This document shows, piece after piece, positions 43,504 through 56,100 of a DNA stretch of 64,000 nt. Numbering within the stretch: the first letter of the stretch is position 1; every line of letters starts with the position of its first letter. Origin of the DNA: JBBATK01 sp044224515 (lineage in GTDB: Bacteria > Bacteroidota > Ignavibacteria > Kapaibacteriales > NICIL-2); NCBI GenBank assembly GCA_044224515.1, contig JBGAKH010000013.1, positions 62,001 through 126,000 of the forward strand, in the 5' to 3' direction. The position numbers and the translations under genes are program-made. Under the pieces are notes generated by a model, which had not been told where the DNA came from, did no database searches, and saw only the letters and a program-made list of their open reading frames with translations.

Positions 43504-46104
43504 ATGGAAGGCCAGACAGGTATAGTGCGACAGGTAGTTATTACAGCAGTGTTTAGCCTCAGCGTTGTCTTTGGGTTTTCAGCAACTGTAGACGGGCAAC
43601 ACCTTCAAGGGACAGTGCTCGATGAACAACGCAAGCCGCTACCGGGCGCTGTCGTGCAAATACGGAGTCTGAAAAAAGGCTGCACCGTAAAGAAAGACGG
43701 TTCGTACCTGATTGAAAACATACCAAGCGGCAGCTATGAAGTCGAAGTTGGATGTCTGGGCTACGCCGTTCAGCGAAAGAACACCACAGTTGCCGCGAAC
43801 GAAACTCAGCGTTTGGACTTTAGGATGGAGCTGAAAAAGTCCAGTACCAAGACTGTCGAAGTAACGGCAGCGCGCAAGAAGCAAGAACAGACCGACACCC
43901 GTACATCAGTGCTGGTCGTAGATCCAAGCGAAAGCAAAGTGAAGGCCGGAGCGGCGGAAGACGTGTTTCGAACGCTGCAAACTATGCCGGGAGTGGTAGC
44001 ACCAAACGACTTTTCGTCTCAGCTTGTCGTTCGAGGCAGCGGTCCGGATCAGAATCTCATTCTGATGGATAATATCGAACTTTTCAATCCCTATCGACTT
44101 TACGGCTTTATCTCACTCTTTAATCCGGAAACCGTCAGCGGTATTTCACTGTTAACCGGTGGATTTGGCGCTAAGTATGGCGACAGGTTGTCGGCTGTGC
44201 TGGACATCTCAAATCGCAACGGAAGAACGGATCGCGGTTGGGCCAGTGCGAAACTGAATATGAGTGTGACGAACGCCAACGCAGTGGTAGAAGGTGCCTT
44301 GCCTTTTTGGCAAGGCTCATGGATTGTATCCGGTCGACGAACATACTACGACCTCATAGCAGGGCCCATAGCCAAGAGCATGGGGGCTGTAGACGGAGAC
44401 GTAGCCCTTCCCAATTTCCGCGACCTACAGATGAAACTTAGTCTAAAGCCGTTTGAAGGGTCGCATTTTATAGCGAATGTGCTCACGAGCAGAGACAATA
44501 CCGAGTTTCATAGCGGAGCCCAGCGCACACTCGCAGACAGCATTAGTTTGGTTGACAACTCATATAATGATGTGTACGGACTGACCTGGCTTTGGACACC
44601 CAGTAGTGATTACTCCATGACTACCGTGGTGTCAACCTATGCCAATACCGGAGCAACGAGTTTTGGCGGTGCAGGCGGATCCGGGGCGGTGACCGGCTCG
44701 AGTGATCCGGTTAGTCAAGAGAATTTCAAGCACTTACAGGATTCACTGAGATCGATTGGACAAGATATTCCAAGCTTGTACACCATTTCCGGTACGACAG
44801 GGTACAACTTCCGGAAGACCTCAATTCGCAATGACCACAGCTGGCACCTGGACTCAACTCATACGCTTGAAGGAGGCTTCATTCAGGACTGGATTCATAC
44901 CGGCGTGGTCTTCAGCTTCGATTTTGATCCGAGATTACGTGCGCTTGCGGCCGGGAATCCGCGTTTCCCTCCTTTACCCGAGAGTTACGAGAATGGAGTG
45001 GATTACATTCGTCCTGCAGTGTGGGTGCAGGATAACGTTCGACTCAATAAGGAGTTGACACTTCAGATTGGGTTACGAACGGATTTCTTCTCCACTTTGG
45101 AAAAGTTTTATACCTCTCCACGCTTGTCGGCCTCTTACGCTCTGGATAACAGCACCACGCTACGTGCCGCGTGGGGAATCTATTACCAATCGCCCGGCTA
45201 CGAAAAACTCTTTGATGCACAGGTTTTTCTGGATTTGGCAAGTGCCAACCTCAGCAGTTTAAAAGCTGAGAAAGCCACACATTACATCCTGGGTTATGAG
45301 AAAATGCTTAGTGATGAGTGGCAATTCAGGGCTGAGGCATATTACAAAGACTTTGCCGATTTGATCTTACCCAAACAAGTGAAAGGAACTGTATGGACAG
45401 TGGAAAGAATACCCGGTTTAGCGGATTCCGTCTACCACACGCGGGCCGGTTGGACCGACCCCATAGCAACCATTGGAGATTCACTCACGGCTATTCCTGT
45501 TAACTCGGCGAGAGGCAAGGCCTACGGCTTAGAGTTTTTACTGCAGAAAGTTGCTTCGGTCGGTGAGAATACTATCTATGGCTGGGCATCCTATTCACTT
45601 GCGCTGGCAACACGCTATCAGAACGGCTTCAACATACCCTTCAATTATGATCGACGCCACAATTTCAACATCGTTGGCGGATTTAAAGCTTCTTCATGGC
45701 TCGACCTCAGCCTAACATTCAGCTATGGAACTGGATTCCCATGGACCCAAGCGCAGGGTATTAAGCCACGTATCATTCTAGTGAAAGACACGGTAAGCGG
45801 GGTCATGCAGCCCAAAATCGACACAGATTGGCGTGGAGTTGTGTTTAGCGTCGACCGGGGCGGCTTAGCCAATATCAACCAGGGCCGACTACCGGACTAC
45901 TATCGACTGGACATTCGGTTTACGACATTCGCCCACTGGTGGCAAAAAGACTGGACGTTTTATCTGGACGTGATCAACATTACCAACCATAAGAATGTGG
46001 TCGGAGAACAGTATCGGGTAGACCAGGAGACAATGAGTTTAAAGGTCAAACCACAGACAATGCTACCTATCATTCCCACACTGGGATTTAGTGTCCAGTT
46101 ATAG
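43504..46104 (+). CDS. TonB-dependent outer membrane receptor with CarboxypepD_reg-like N-terminus
   Basis: 866-residue outer-membrane receptor that takes up a ligand using TonB energy. Signal peptide roughly 1-31. Residues about 33-115 are a CarboxypepD_reg-like domain (LQGTVLDEQRKPLPGAVVQI ... GSYLIENIPSGSYEVEV). About 130-235 is the plug (PGVVAPNDFSSQLVVRGSGPD, MDNIELFNPYRLYGF, LLTGGFGAKYGDR). The rest is the barrel, ending LGFSVQL. No SusD-like lipoprotein follows, so it is not a classic SusCD glycan system. The ligand cannot be told from sequence. No clear ribosome site. Confidence 0.92.
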   Translation: MEGQTGIVRQVVITAVFSLSVVFGFSATVDGQHLQGTVLDEQRKPLPGAVVQIRSLKKGCTVKKDGSYLIENIPSGSYEVEVGCLGYAVQRKNTTVAANETQRLDFRMELKKSSTKTVEVTAARKKQEQTDTRTSVLVVDPSESKVKAGAAEDVFRTLQTMPGVVAPNDFSSQLVVRGSGPDQNLILMDNIELFNPYRLYGFISLFNPETVSGISLLTGGFGAKYGDRLSAVLDISNRNGRTDRGWASAKLNMSVTNANAVVEGALPFWQGSWIVSGRRTYYDLIAGPIAKSMGAVDGDVALPNFRDLQMKLSLKPFEGSHFIANVLTSRDNTEFHSGAQRTLADSISLVDNSYNDVYGLTWLWTPSSDYSMTTVVSTYANTGATSFGGAGGSGAVTGSSDPVSQENFKHLQDSLRSIGQDIPSLYTISGTTGYNFRKTSIRNDHSWHLDSTHTLEGGFIQDWIHTGVVFSFDFDPRLRALAAGNPRFPPLPESYENGVDYIRPAVWVQDNVRLNKELTLQIGLRTDFFSTLEKFYTSPRLSASYALDNSTTLRAAWGIYYQSPGYEKLFDAQVFLDLASANLSSLKAEKATHYILGYEKMLSDEWQFRAEAYYKDFADLILPKQVKGTVWTVERIPGLADSVYHTRAGWTDPIATIGDSLTAIPVNSARGKAYGLEFLLQKVASVGENTIYGWASYSLALATRYQNGFNIPFNYDRRHNFNIVGGFKASSWLDLSLTFSYGTGFPWTQAQGIKPRIILVKDTVSGVMQPKIDTDWRGVVFSVDRGGLANINQGRLPDYYRLDIRFTTFAHWWQKDWTFYLDVINITNHKNVVGEQYRVDQETMSLKVKPQTMLPIIPTLGFSVQL

Positions 46105-46244
46105 ATCCGGCTGAACCGATCTGAGTCCATGCACAAAGAAGTTGAGTTGCCGGAAGTAGCGAATACATAATGTCCTACCAAATGGCATTTGGCTGCCGCA
46201 GAAGAGGAGTCATGGTCTATATTGCGTGCAGGGGACACAAACAC

Positions 46245-46694
46245 ATGCCTAAGTCATTAATAATAAACGACAACCTAAGCATTCCCGCTTCAGACATACG
46301 CTATCGCTTTTCGCGATCATCGGGTCCGGGAGGGCAGCACGTTAATAAAGTTGAGACGAAAGCCGAGATCATTTTCCTTCTTGGAGAATGCCAATTGCTC
46401 GACGAAAAGCAGAAAGCTCGCATACGACGTTTGGCTGCTGCTAGACTTGACTCGGATGGAAATCTGATTGTATCGTCGCAAGCTGATCGTTCGCGCAGTG
46501 CTAATCTTGCACTCGCCGAGCAGCAGCTTGCCGAGCTTATTCGGCAGGGTCTTAAAGAACCCAAAGTGAGGATGGCTACAAAAGCCACGCGATCGTCGAA
46601 AGTTACCCGGGCACGATCGAAGCGAAAACTGTCGGAAAAGAAGGGGACCCGGCGAAAATTGTCGACCCGTGAGGATTTTGAGGAAGACTATTAG
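46245..46694 (+). CDS. arfB: Alternative ribosome-rescue factor ArfB (class I release-factor-like)
   Basis: Peptidyl-tRNA hydrolase that frees ribosomes stalled without a stop codon. 149 residues. The catalytic GGQ is in SSGPGGQHVNKVETK near residue 25-40. DGNLIVSSQADRSRS follows. The C-terminal tail is basic (ATRSSKVTRARSKRKLSEKKGTRRKLS), as needed to occupy the mRNA channel. There is no codon-recognition domain. The ATG at 46245 has AGGGGA upstream and matches the family start; the frame extends further upstream without similarity. Confidence 0.9.
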   Translation: MPKSLIINDNLSIPASDIRYRFSRSSGPGGQHVNKVETKAEIIFLLGECQLLDEKQKARIRRLAAARLDSDGNLIVSSQADRSRSANLALAEQQLAELIRQGLKEPKVRMATKATRSSKVTRARSKRKLSEKKGTRRKLSTREDFEEDY

Positions 46695-46776
46695 AAGGGT
46701 CAAAAAGCGAGAATTGTGTCTGAAAATACGTACTTGTACTTAAGGGGATGCTTCTGACGCAAGCTAAATTTCTCTC

Positions 46777-46899
46777 ATGATCAAGAAAACCCTCAAAATG
46801 TCCGATGTATTCACAAAATCTCTTCATGCGGGTACACTCCCGGATGAAGGGGCAGAGGCATGGACGCCCATACAAGAATTCTCAGCGTATTGCGCTTGA
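46777..46899 (+). CDS. Possible small protein of 40 residues, unknown
   Basis: ATG to TGA, 40 codons. The product begins MIKKTLKMSDVFTKSL, goes on with HAGTLPDEGAEAWTPIQ and ends EFSAYCA. Composition and codon choice look protein-like (basic start, acidic middle, single C-terminal Cys), but there is no ribosome site or recognised family. A 66-codon frame overlapping its end in another frame (46805-47005) looks less like protein. It could be a small secreted-peptide precursor or chance. Confidence 0.28.
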   Translation: MIKKTLKMSDVFTKSLHAGTLPDEGAEAWTPIQEFSAYCA

Positions 46900-47060
46900 G
46901 TGTTTCTTGAAGTGCGACTATGCCTTTTTCCGTTTGTTTTCGCATGATTGGAGACTTTCAATCGTGACAAACTCTACGGAACACCGGCAGCCCGGAGAAG
47001 TATAAGTCCCTTAGAGGTTTCTTAAGAATCTTTGGCTGTTTTTCGTCGGACAATCAGTGC

Positions 47061-47090
47061 TTGGGGTCTCCTTCAAGCCTGCTAACATTG
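47061..47090 (+). promoter_or_regulatory. Candidate Bacteroidota promoter of giant gene
   Basis: TTG (47061-47063), 19-nt spacer, TAACATTG (47083-47090), one mismatch to TAnnTTTG. Predicted start near 47097, about 30 nt before the ATG. Confidence 0.5.
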
Positions 47091-47126
47091 ATATTAAATA
47101 ATCACTCTACGTTATTGCGTACCTGT

Positions 47127-50100
47127 ATGAAGCGTCGTTCAAGTTTTTTTGTTCTCGGTTTGGTTTCGATCATGCTCCTCAGTGTGGTAGCCAACGCCAC
47201 ACAATGGTATGTTTCTCCTACGGGAAGTAATACCAATACCGGTCTCACGCCTGCATCACCATGGAAGACCATCCAGTTTTCCAACGATACTGCTGCGGTG
47301 AGCTCGGGCGACACCTTAAACCTCATGAGCGGGACGTTCACTGAACTTGTGAGTATCAGCAAGTCCTTGTATGTGCAACCGTACAATGGAGCTTCTGTTA
47401 CGCTCACTGCTCCTTCAAGTGCGTCGAACGCAGCGCTACTCAGCATCAATGCAGCGAATGTGAGTGTCAATGGTTTGGCACTCGTTGTCAATGCACCGAA
47501 CGCAACCGTGGGTGTCTATGCGCTCAACCGAAACGCCTTGACATTACGCTCTCTTTCGATTAGCCGAAACGGAAGCGGTGGATCGTTCAGCATCTCCTCA
47601 ACAGACATCAACACGACATTTTCCAATGCAGGTGTCGTATTCGTAAGTGATAACTCAGCTCCGTTTGAGTCTATGACCCTCGAATCCTGCACCATCGGAA
47701 GCTCTTCAACACCATTTGAACGAGCTGTCTGGATGCGCGCAACAACAGGTACGATTGGCGGTTCCTCGGGCAGCCAAGCCAACAATCTTTTCGGCTCAAG
47801 TCAGGATCTTTCTGTGCAGTATGCTGCGGGATCAGATCTCACGATTGCCAACAATAGTTTTGGAGCTGCGGGACTTCTTATTGATGAACCTAATGTCTTC
47901 TCAAATACCGCAAACTATAATCTCAATATCAACGCAAATACGTTCTCTCCGAGCTCGACGAGTTTCTCGCAATCACTGTTCATCCGTCACAATTATAAGA
48001 GTTCCACGAGTGTTGCCGTAACGAACAACAGCTTTAGCGGACATAGCACAGGTATCCTGTGTGCGGCTTCAGCCAATGTCAGCATGAACGCGAACAGCTT
48101 TTCACCCGGTGCGTCAGGTGCTCAGCACATCATTATAAACTCCGCTGCTTCGGGTGTCAGTGCTAACTATGTTCAGAATAGCTGCGTGGTTAACGGAAAT
48201 AGTTTTAATGCGTCGTCATTTAGCAACGTGAGAGCTGTCGTGTTGCTGGACGACAATGCAGGTCAAAGTGGTCAGCCTACTCCGGACTATTCATCAGTGA
48301 CGATTGGTTCGAGCTCATCGCGAAACACCTTTGCTTCATCTTTACATCGTTTTGTTGCCATGGGCAACGGATTTAGTCTTGGAGTGGATGCTTCGGCGAA
48401 CCTGTTCGGTACATCCTCCGGTTCGATCCTGAGTTCCGCAATGAGTCTCTCACAACTCTTTGATGTAGAAGATAAAATTGATCACAAGGTCGACGTAGCT
48501 TCTTACGGATTCGTCAACATTCTCAACGCAAAGAAGTTCGTAACGCTGAACTCATATCAGAGTCCTTCAAGTACCGTTGCAAGTATCCAGCGTGCCATCG
48601 ATGCCGCAAGCAGTGGTGATACAGTGTTTGTCAAAGCCGGAACGTATAGTGAATCTGTCAGCATCGGTACAGGCATTACGCTCTGCGGCGATCAACTGCA
48701 ATCAAACATGCCGAGCTCGATTCTCAGTGTCAACAACAACATTGCGCTGAATTGTTATGGTACTGCGAACAAGAGTATATCTCGTTTCGAAGTGCAGATC
48801 AATTCCGGTTCGCAAGGACGTTTTGGTATCATATCAAACAACACCGGCAACACCGGAAATGCGGTATTCGATTTCTGTTCATTCAGACGTGGTGGTAACT
48901 TGGTTGGAGGTGTTGCTTTACCCGGAACAGTCGGCACAGACGTTACGGCAAGTATTGACGACGGTAATGACTACAGTGGTACTATTGGAAAGTACACGAT
49001 AAGTCACATCTTGGGTTGTCCGGAAACGTATACCCTCTCTGCTCTGACGGAGTTTCCGTGCGAGACTGACAGTCTGATCGTGTTTTTAAGTTCGTACCAA
49101 AGCGGCGTCAGTTATGCGCTGTCCGTTAATGGAACAACAATGCAGACATCGCAGAGTGTTACAAACGACGGAAAGTTGCGTTTCGCTCTTCCCTCGATGG
49201 GAGCAGGAAGTTATCAGATGATTGTTCGTGGGACCCTCGGCAGTTGTGTGGTTACCATGGCCGGAAGTCCTACACTTACGGCTTTCACACCGCAGACCCC
49301 TGCGTTGTCGCTCAACTCATTGAACCAAGTACTTTGCGCAGGAAATCCCGGACAAATCACTGTGATAAACTCAGAACCGTTGGCGACGTATTCGGTGCTT
49401 GATGGTTCAACAGTTGTGGTGAGTCCAAAAGTCGGAAACAACGGTTCCATCAGCTTCACTTTGCCTGCATCATTGTTCCCTTCAAGTGGAACAAAGAATT
49501 TTGCAGTACGCGCGAGCTCAACCGCAAACCAGAATTGTTCCGCAAGCACTGCATACGGTAATCCCGATGGTGCTGCCTTTACAGTCTACCCATTGCCTTC
49601 GGCTCCGATTATTTCAACACCCACACCAAACGCTTGTTCACCGGGTGGAAGCGCAACGGTTATTGTTGCTAATGCAGAAGCCGGTTACACGTACCAAGTG
49701 GTGGACGGAAACACGGCTGTCTATAGCGTAACGGCTACAACGAACGGCACCTTCACCATTAGCAACATTCCGGTGAGCCCCGCTGTTCCCGGATTGGGTT
49801 TAGGTTCACGAGTCGTACGTGTCTACGCTATTAACCCCAACAATAACAACTGTCGTGTATTGTCGACGAACGCTCTCACCATCACGGTTAGCCAACGTCC
49901 TTCAAAGCCTTCAATGGCGACTGGCACGACAACTCAAACCTATTGCGAAGCTGTTGGAGGTGTGACAGCCCAATTGTTTGTGGCAAATGGAGATCCTAGT
50001 TTCTTTTATCGAGTAGTAGACAGTACGACATCGCAAACCGTCGCTACCGCCACAGGTCAGTCAGGCTTGTTTAGTATAGACGTAATGGGTCTTACAACAG

Positions 50101-53100
50101 CCGGATCTGTTTATAAGCTGTTTGTGGTCGCTGTCAACGCGAACACGGGATGCGAAAGCGTACCGAGCGATATGAACTACATCACGGTAAGTCCGACACC
50201 GCATCCGGTGTTGAGCCTAAGCGGTTCTTCGCAAACGGGTTCTATTACGGCAACGACTTGCTTGGGATACGCAAATCCCTATGTCTTGACGACCACGACC
50301 GATATGAGTAGCGCTAGCTATCAGTGGTATCTTAACAACACTGCAATCAATGGCGCGACATTGGCAACTTATACGGTGCCCACAGGTTTAAACCTTGGTA
50401 CATATACCTACCATGTGCGCCAAACTTCCTCAGTCGGTTGTGTGGGAAGTTCCAACACCTTCAGCTTGACCGTGGCACAGAACTTGAGTGTGAGCGCATC
50501 GGTGCAGGGTGGAGGTACAACAGTTTCGTTCTTTAGCGGAACAACTAATCAAATCAACCTTGTTTCAAGCGTAAGCCCTTCGGGTCTCAATCCGACCTAT
50601 CAATGGTTGAAGAATGGTTCGGCTATTAGTGGGGCAACAACGAGCGGATATCAAATTCCGTCCAACACGACTCCCGGCAGCTATCTCTTTAGTGTAGTGG
50701 CAACGTCAAACTCGGGCTGCTCGAGTACGTCAAACACGATTTCCGTTACCGTTTGGAATCCACCGACAGTTCACATTTTCGTGCAAGCGAATGGACGTAA
50801 CGATAGTAGTTACGCCGCCGGTGTTACTCCACCGGTCTTGACTTCAACCATTAGCGGTGCGCAAGGTCAAACTCCTAGCTATCAATGGTATGGACCAAAC
50901 AATAACTCGCTCAGCATCTCGGGTGCGACGAACGCAAACTATACGCCCGTTTCATCGTTGACGCCCGGTGTTTATCGTTACATCATGCGTGCTACACTTG
51001 GCGGCTTAACCGTTGGCTCGGATACCGTAACTATTACGGTCCTGGCTCCGGCAACACTCCACATTTTCGTGGTCGCCAATACACGTAATGACTCGACGTT
51101 CTTTACAAGCTTGGCTGCGCCTCAGCTTGGTTCAACCATTACCAACCAAAACGGAATCACCTTCAGTTATCAGTGGTATGGTCCGAATAGCACGAATCCC
51201 ATCAGTGGAGCTACGTCGGCGCTTTATACGCCACCGTCGAACTTGGCTGTAGGCACCTATCGTTACACGGCAAAGATTAGTGGCGGTGGACAGCTTGTAA
51301 GCTCGGACACAGTCACATTGACCGTATTGGCATTGCCGACGCTCAATGCCTATGTTGCTCCGAATACTTCCAAGAACGACAGTACATACTTCAAGTCTGT
51401 AGCACCGCCTACACTTGCATCACAACTGAGTGCAACAAATGGCTACAGTGTTAGCTATCAGTGGTTTGGTCCGAATGGTCCCACTACGATTGCCGGCGCG
51501 ACCTCGTCGACCTACGGCGTTCCCGCTGCAATGAATCCTGGAACCTACACGTACTATGTACGCGCAACGCTCGGTGGTGTAGTGGTTGGTTCAGACACTC
51601 TGACCATCGTTGTCGTACAAGATCCGAGTATCATTGCCTTTATTCACCCGAACCAGAATCAAAAGAACACATCGTTCTATCGTTTAGGTCAAGCGCCCTC
51701 TCTCAACTCCGCATTGCTGAACAGCAATTCCGTGACGCCGAGCTACCAGTGGTATTCTGCCGCTAACGGCAGTGCCCTTAGCGGTGCAACGAATGCGATG
51801 TATGCATTGCCTAACACTCTTGCCGTTGGTACCTATACCTACTATGTGAAAGCTACCTTCCCTGGATTGACGATTTTGTCGGACACCTTGACTGTTCAAG
51901 TGCTTTCAAATGCGAGTGTCGATATCTACTTTGCTGCCAACAATCGCAATGACTCGACCTGTTTCTACGGCTTGACACCACCGGCCATTGCATCGACAAT
52001 TCTGAACGACAATTCCACAGTGTTTAGCTATCAGTGGTATGGTCCGAATAGCTCAAACCCGATTAGTGGTGCAACAGCTCCTGTGTATACACCGCAAGCG
52101 AGTCTAAATCCGGGCACCTACGACTACTATTTGATCATCAGTGGTGGAGGAGTACAAATCAACTCTGATACGGTGCGCCTTACTATTGCTCCGTTGCCGG
52201 TACTTCACGCATTTGTAGAGACTACTGTCGGCAAGATTGACTCCACCTACTTTGAGTCAATGGTGCCTCCTCAGCTTAACTCAAGCCTAAGTGGCAACAT
52301 TGGGTACCCGGTAAGTTATCAGTGGTTTGGACCGAATAGCCCGAATCCGATTAGTGGCCAAACAAACGGTAGTTATGATGTTCCGTCGAATCTGAGTCCG
52401 GGTACCTACACGTATGTACTAAAAGCAACTCTCGGCGGCGTGGTTGTGAGCTCGGAAACGATTACAATCACCATCCTTCCGGACCCAACGATTCTGGCGT
52501 ACATAAGTCCGAATCAATCCAAAAAGGACACGAGTTATGTAAGTGGCTCTGCACCTGCAACATTGGGCAGTATCTTATCCAACAGTTCTTCCTTGACACC
52601 AAGCTATCAGTGGTATTCAGCCGACAATGGCGCAGCCATCAGCGGTGCAAAACAGAGCACGTACACAGTTCCGTCATCATTGGCAATTGGGACCCATCGT
52701 TACAGTGTTGAGGCAACATTCCCAGGCTTGAGCGTGGCATCCGATACTGTACAGGTTACTGTGTTGTCAGCTGCTACGGTGGACATCTATGTGGTTGCGA
52801 ATGGTCGAAATGACTCTACATATTACCGCACCTTGGCGGCACCGCAACTTGGATCAACCATTAGCAATGGCGGTGGAATTACGTATACTTATCAATGGTA
52901 TGGACCAAATGGAGCGACATCAATCAGTGGTGCTACTTCATCAACTTTCACGCCGCCTTCGAGCTTGACTCCGGGTACCTACACCTACTTCTTGCGCATA
53001 AGCGGAGGTGGTGTTGTGGTTGGATCCGACACGGTCAGCATTGTGGTAGCTCCTTTACCAACGCTGAACGCCTACGTCTCGCCGAACACTACACAAAATG

Positions 53101-56100
53101 ATTCAACCTACTTCCAGGCAGTCACTCCGCCTACGTTGTCGACGCAACTCAACGGTAACCTCGGTTATCCGGTTGCCTATCAGTGGTATGGGCCAAATTC
53201 CTCATCGCCGATTTCGGGTGCGACAAACCCCTCATTTGGTGTTCCGTCGAACATGACACCAGGTACCTATACCTATTTTGTACGTGCAACTCTTGGCGGC
53301 GTTGTGGTAGGTTCTGATACCATCACCATTACGGTTCTTGCCAATCCGACGATTTCCGCGTACATCTCGCCCAACACGGCAAAGAAGGATAGCAGTTACT
53401 TCTCAACGATGAATCCGGTTACCTTGTCGCGTGTGCTGACAAACAGCTCATTGATTACACCGAGCTATCAATGGTATTCGGTACAAAGCGGTACAGCGAT
53501 AAGTGGAGCGACCAATGCGTCCTACACTGTCCCGGCAAGCCTGGTGGTTGGGACACACTCTTATTATGTACGCGCCAACTTCCCGGGTTTGACGATTAGC
53601 TCAGACACCGTTCGTGTGACGATTTTGTCTCCTGTTGGTTTGCACATTTTCGTCGTAGCCAACGGTCGCTCAGATTCTACCTACTATCAGGGAGTATCCG
53701 CACCGCAGTTAGGTTCTCTACTCAGTGGAGCCGGTAGCCTAATCTTCACCTATCAATGGTATGGTCCGAACAGTTCAAATCCGATTAGCGGAGCCACTGC
53801 TTCAACCTATACACCTTCGAATAGCTTGACACCGGGCACCTATACGTACACATTGAAAGCAAGTACCTTGGGTATCACGTTTGTTTCGGATACGGTGACC
53901 ATCACGGTAGCACCACCGCCAACAGCGAATGCCTATGTATCACCGAATGTTAATCAAAACGACAGCACCTATTTCCGTAGCCTGACTCCGCCTACTCTAT
54001 CGGTTCAAGTTGCCGGCAATATCGGTTATCCGTTGAGCTATCAATGGTACGGACCGAACAATACGAATCCGATCAGCGGTGCTACAACCGCTAACTATGG
54101 CGTGCCGTCAAACCTAAGCCCGGGTACCTATAAGTATTTTGTACGCTCGACGCTTGGTGGTTTAACGGTTGGATCGGACACAGTAACAATCGTTATTCTA
54201 CCGAATCCGACCATCGCGGCATACATCAATCCTTTCACGAGCAAGAAGGACACAACGTACTTCCAGAGTGTGGCACCGGCAACACTGGGTTCGTTACTCA
54301 CGAACAATGCATCGAAAGTACCAAGTTATCAGTGGTACTCTGTCAGTAGCGGCTCAGCAGTGAGCGGAGCAACCGCGAATACCTATACTGTACCAAACAC
54401 ATTGGCTGCCGGTGTGTACAAGTACTACGTGAAGGCAACATTCCCCGGATTGACTATCGGCTCAGATACCGTTACGGTGACTATTCTACCATCTGCTAAC
54501 GTTGACATCTTCGTCGTGGCGAACGGTCGCAATGACTCGACCTACTTCGCAGGTTTGAATGCGCCTCAACTTGGTTCCACCATCGGTAATTCGGGTGGAG
54601 TGACCTTTAGTTATCAGTGGTACGGACCAAACAGTGCCGTTGCAATCGTGGGTGCTACAAATTCCACCTACACGCCTCCTTCAAATCTGGCTGTGGGCAG
54701 CAATAAGTACTTCTTACGCATTAGCGGAGGGGGACTGATCATTGCGTCTGACACAGTTAATCTGACGGTTGCGCCGCGTCCAAGCTCGAACGCCTACATT
54801 TCACCGAATGTCAATCAAAATGATTCCACGTATTTCCGTTCCGTCGTAGCTCCAATGCTCTCGAACCAGCTTAGCGGAAACATTGGATACACGGTCGGCT
54901 ATCAGTGGTACGGACCGAACGGTCCGTCACCAATCAATGGTGCGACGAATACTAACTACTCCTTGCCGAATTTGGCTCCGGGCACCTACACCTATTTCGT
55001 GCGATCGACCTTAGGTGGAATCGTCGTCTCATCCGATACGCTCACGATCACCGTACTCGCGGATCCGTCATTGACAGCATACATTGCTCCTTCGACATCA
55101 AGAAAGGATAGTAGCTACTTTATTGGTACCGCAAGCCCGACATTGTCTTCGATCTTGACGAATAACTTCACGCGTATTCCAAGCTATCAATGGTACTCCG
55201 TCAATAGCGGTTCGGCTATAAGCGGGGCAACAGCTGCATCATACACTGTTCCGAGTTCGCTTGGCTTAGGTGTGTTTAAGTATGTTTTGCGTGCTTCGTT
55301 CCCCGGCTTGATCATTAGCTCGGATACTTTAACGATAAGCGTAACTTCGAATGCTAGCGTCGATGCATATGTTGTGGCTAATAATCGCAACGACTCGACC
55401 TACTTCCAAGGTCTGTCGACACCACCGCTTGGTTCTACTATCTCAAATAGTGGGGGAATCACATTCACGTATCAGTGGTTTGGACCGAATTCTTCGAACG
55501 CCATCAGCGGTGCAACCAGTGCGCAATACAATCCGCCGAGCAATCTCGCTGTTGGTAGCTATAAGTACTATGTAACTATTAGCGGTAGCGGCATTACAAT
55601 CGCTTCTGACACAGTAACGATTGTCGTTGCTACACCGCCGACAGTAAACGCATACGTTTCTCCAAAAACAACGCAGAACGATTCAACCTACTTCCGTTCC
55701 ATGACACCTCCTACCTTGGGATCCCAAGTTGGAGGCAATATAGGATACCCTCTAAGCTATCAGTGGTATGGACCGAATAATACCAATCCGATTTCAGGTG
55801 CGACAACATCGAGCTATGCAATTCCGGGCGGTTTAACACCGGGAGTGTATAAGTACTTCGTTCGAGTTAGCCTAGGCGGCTTGGTAGTTGGCTCGGATAC
55901 AGTAACCATCACCATCTTAGCCGATCCTACAATCAGCGCGTACATTGCTCCTAATACTTCGAAGAAAGACTCCACTTATTATCAGGGACAAACGCCTCCA
56001 TCCTTGGCGTCGACGTTGAACAATAGCTCGTCGATTAGTCCTAGCTATCAGTGGATTAGCGTTGAAGCCGGTGTATTGAGTGGCGCTACAACAGCCGGCT

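Larger units (their letters stand above)
46695..47126. other. Intergenic region before the giant surface-protein gene
   Basis: 432 bp. It carries a 40-codon open frame (46777-46899), a hairpin inside it (CTTCAT ... ATGAAG at 46822-46849) and a promoter candidate for the giant gene (47061-47090). Confidence 0.4.

Noticed and set aside
46805..47005. 66-codon plus-strand open frame before the giant gene
   Set aside because: It overlaps the better 40-codon frame, has no ribosome site and its composition is not protein-like.
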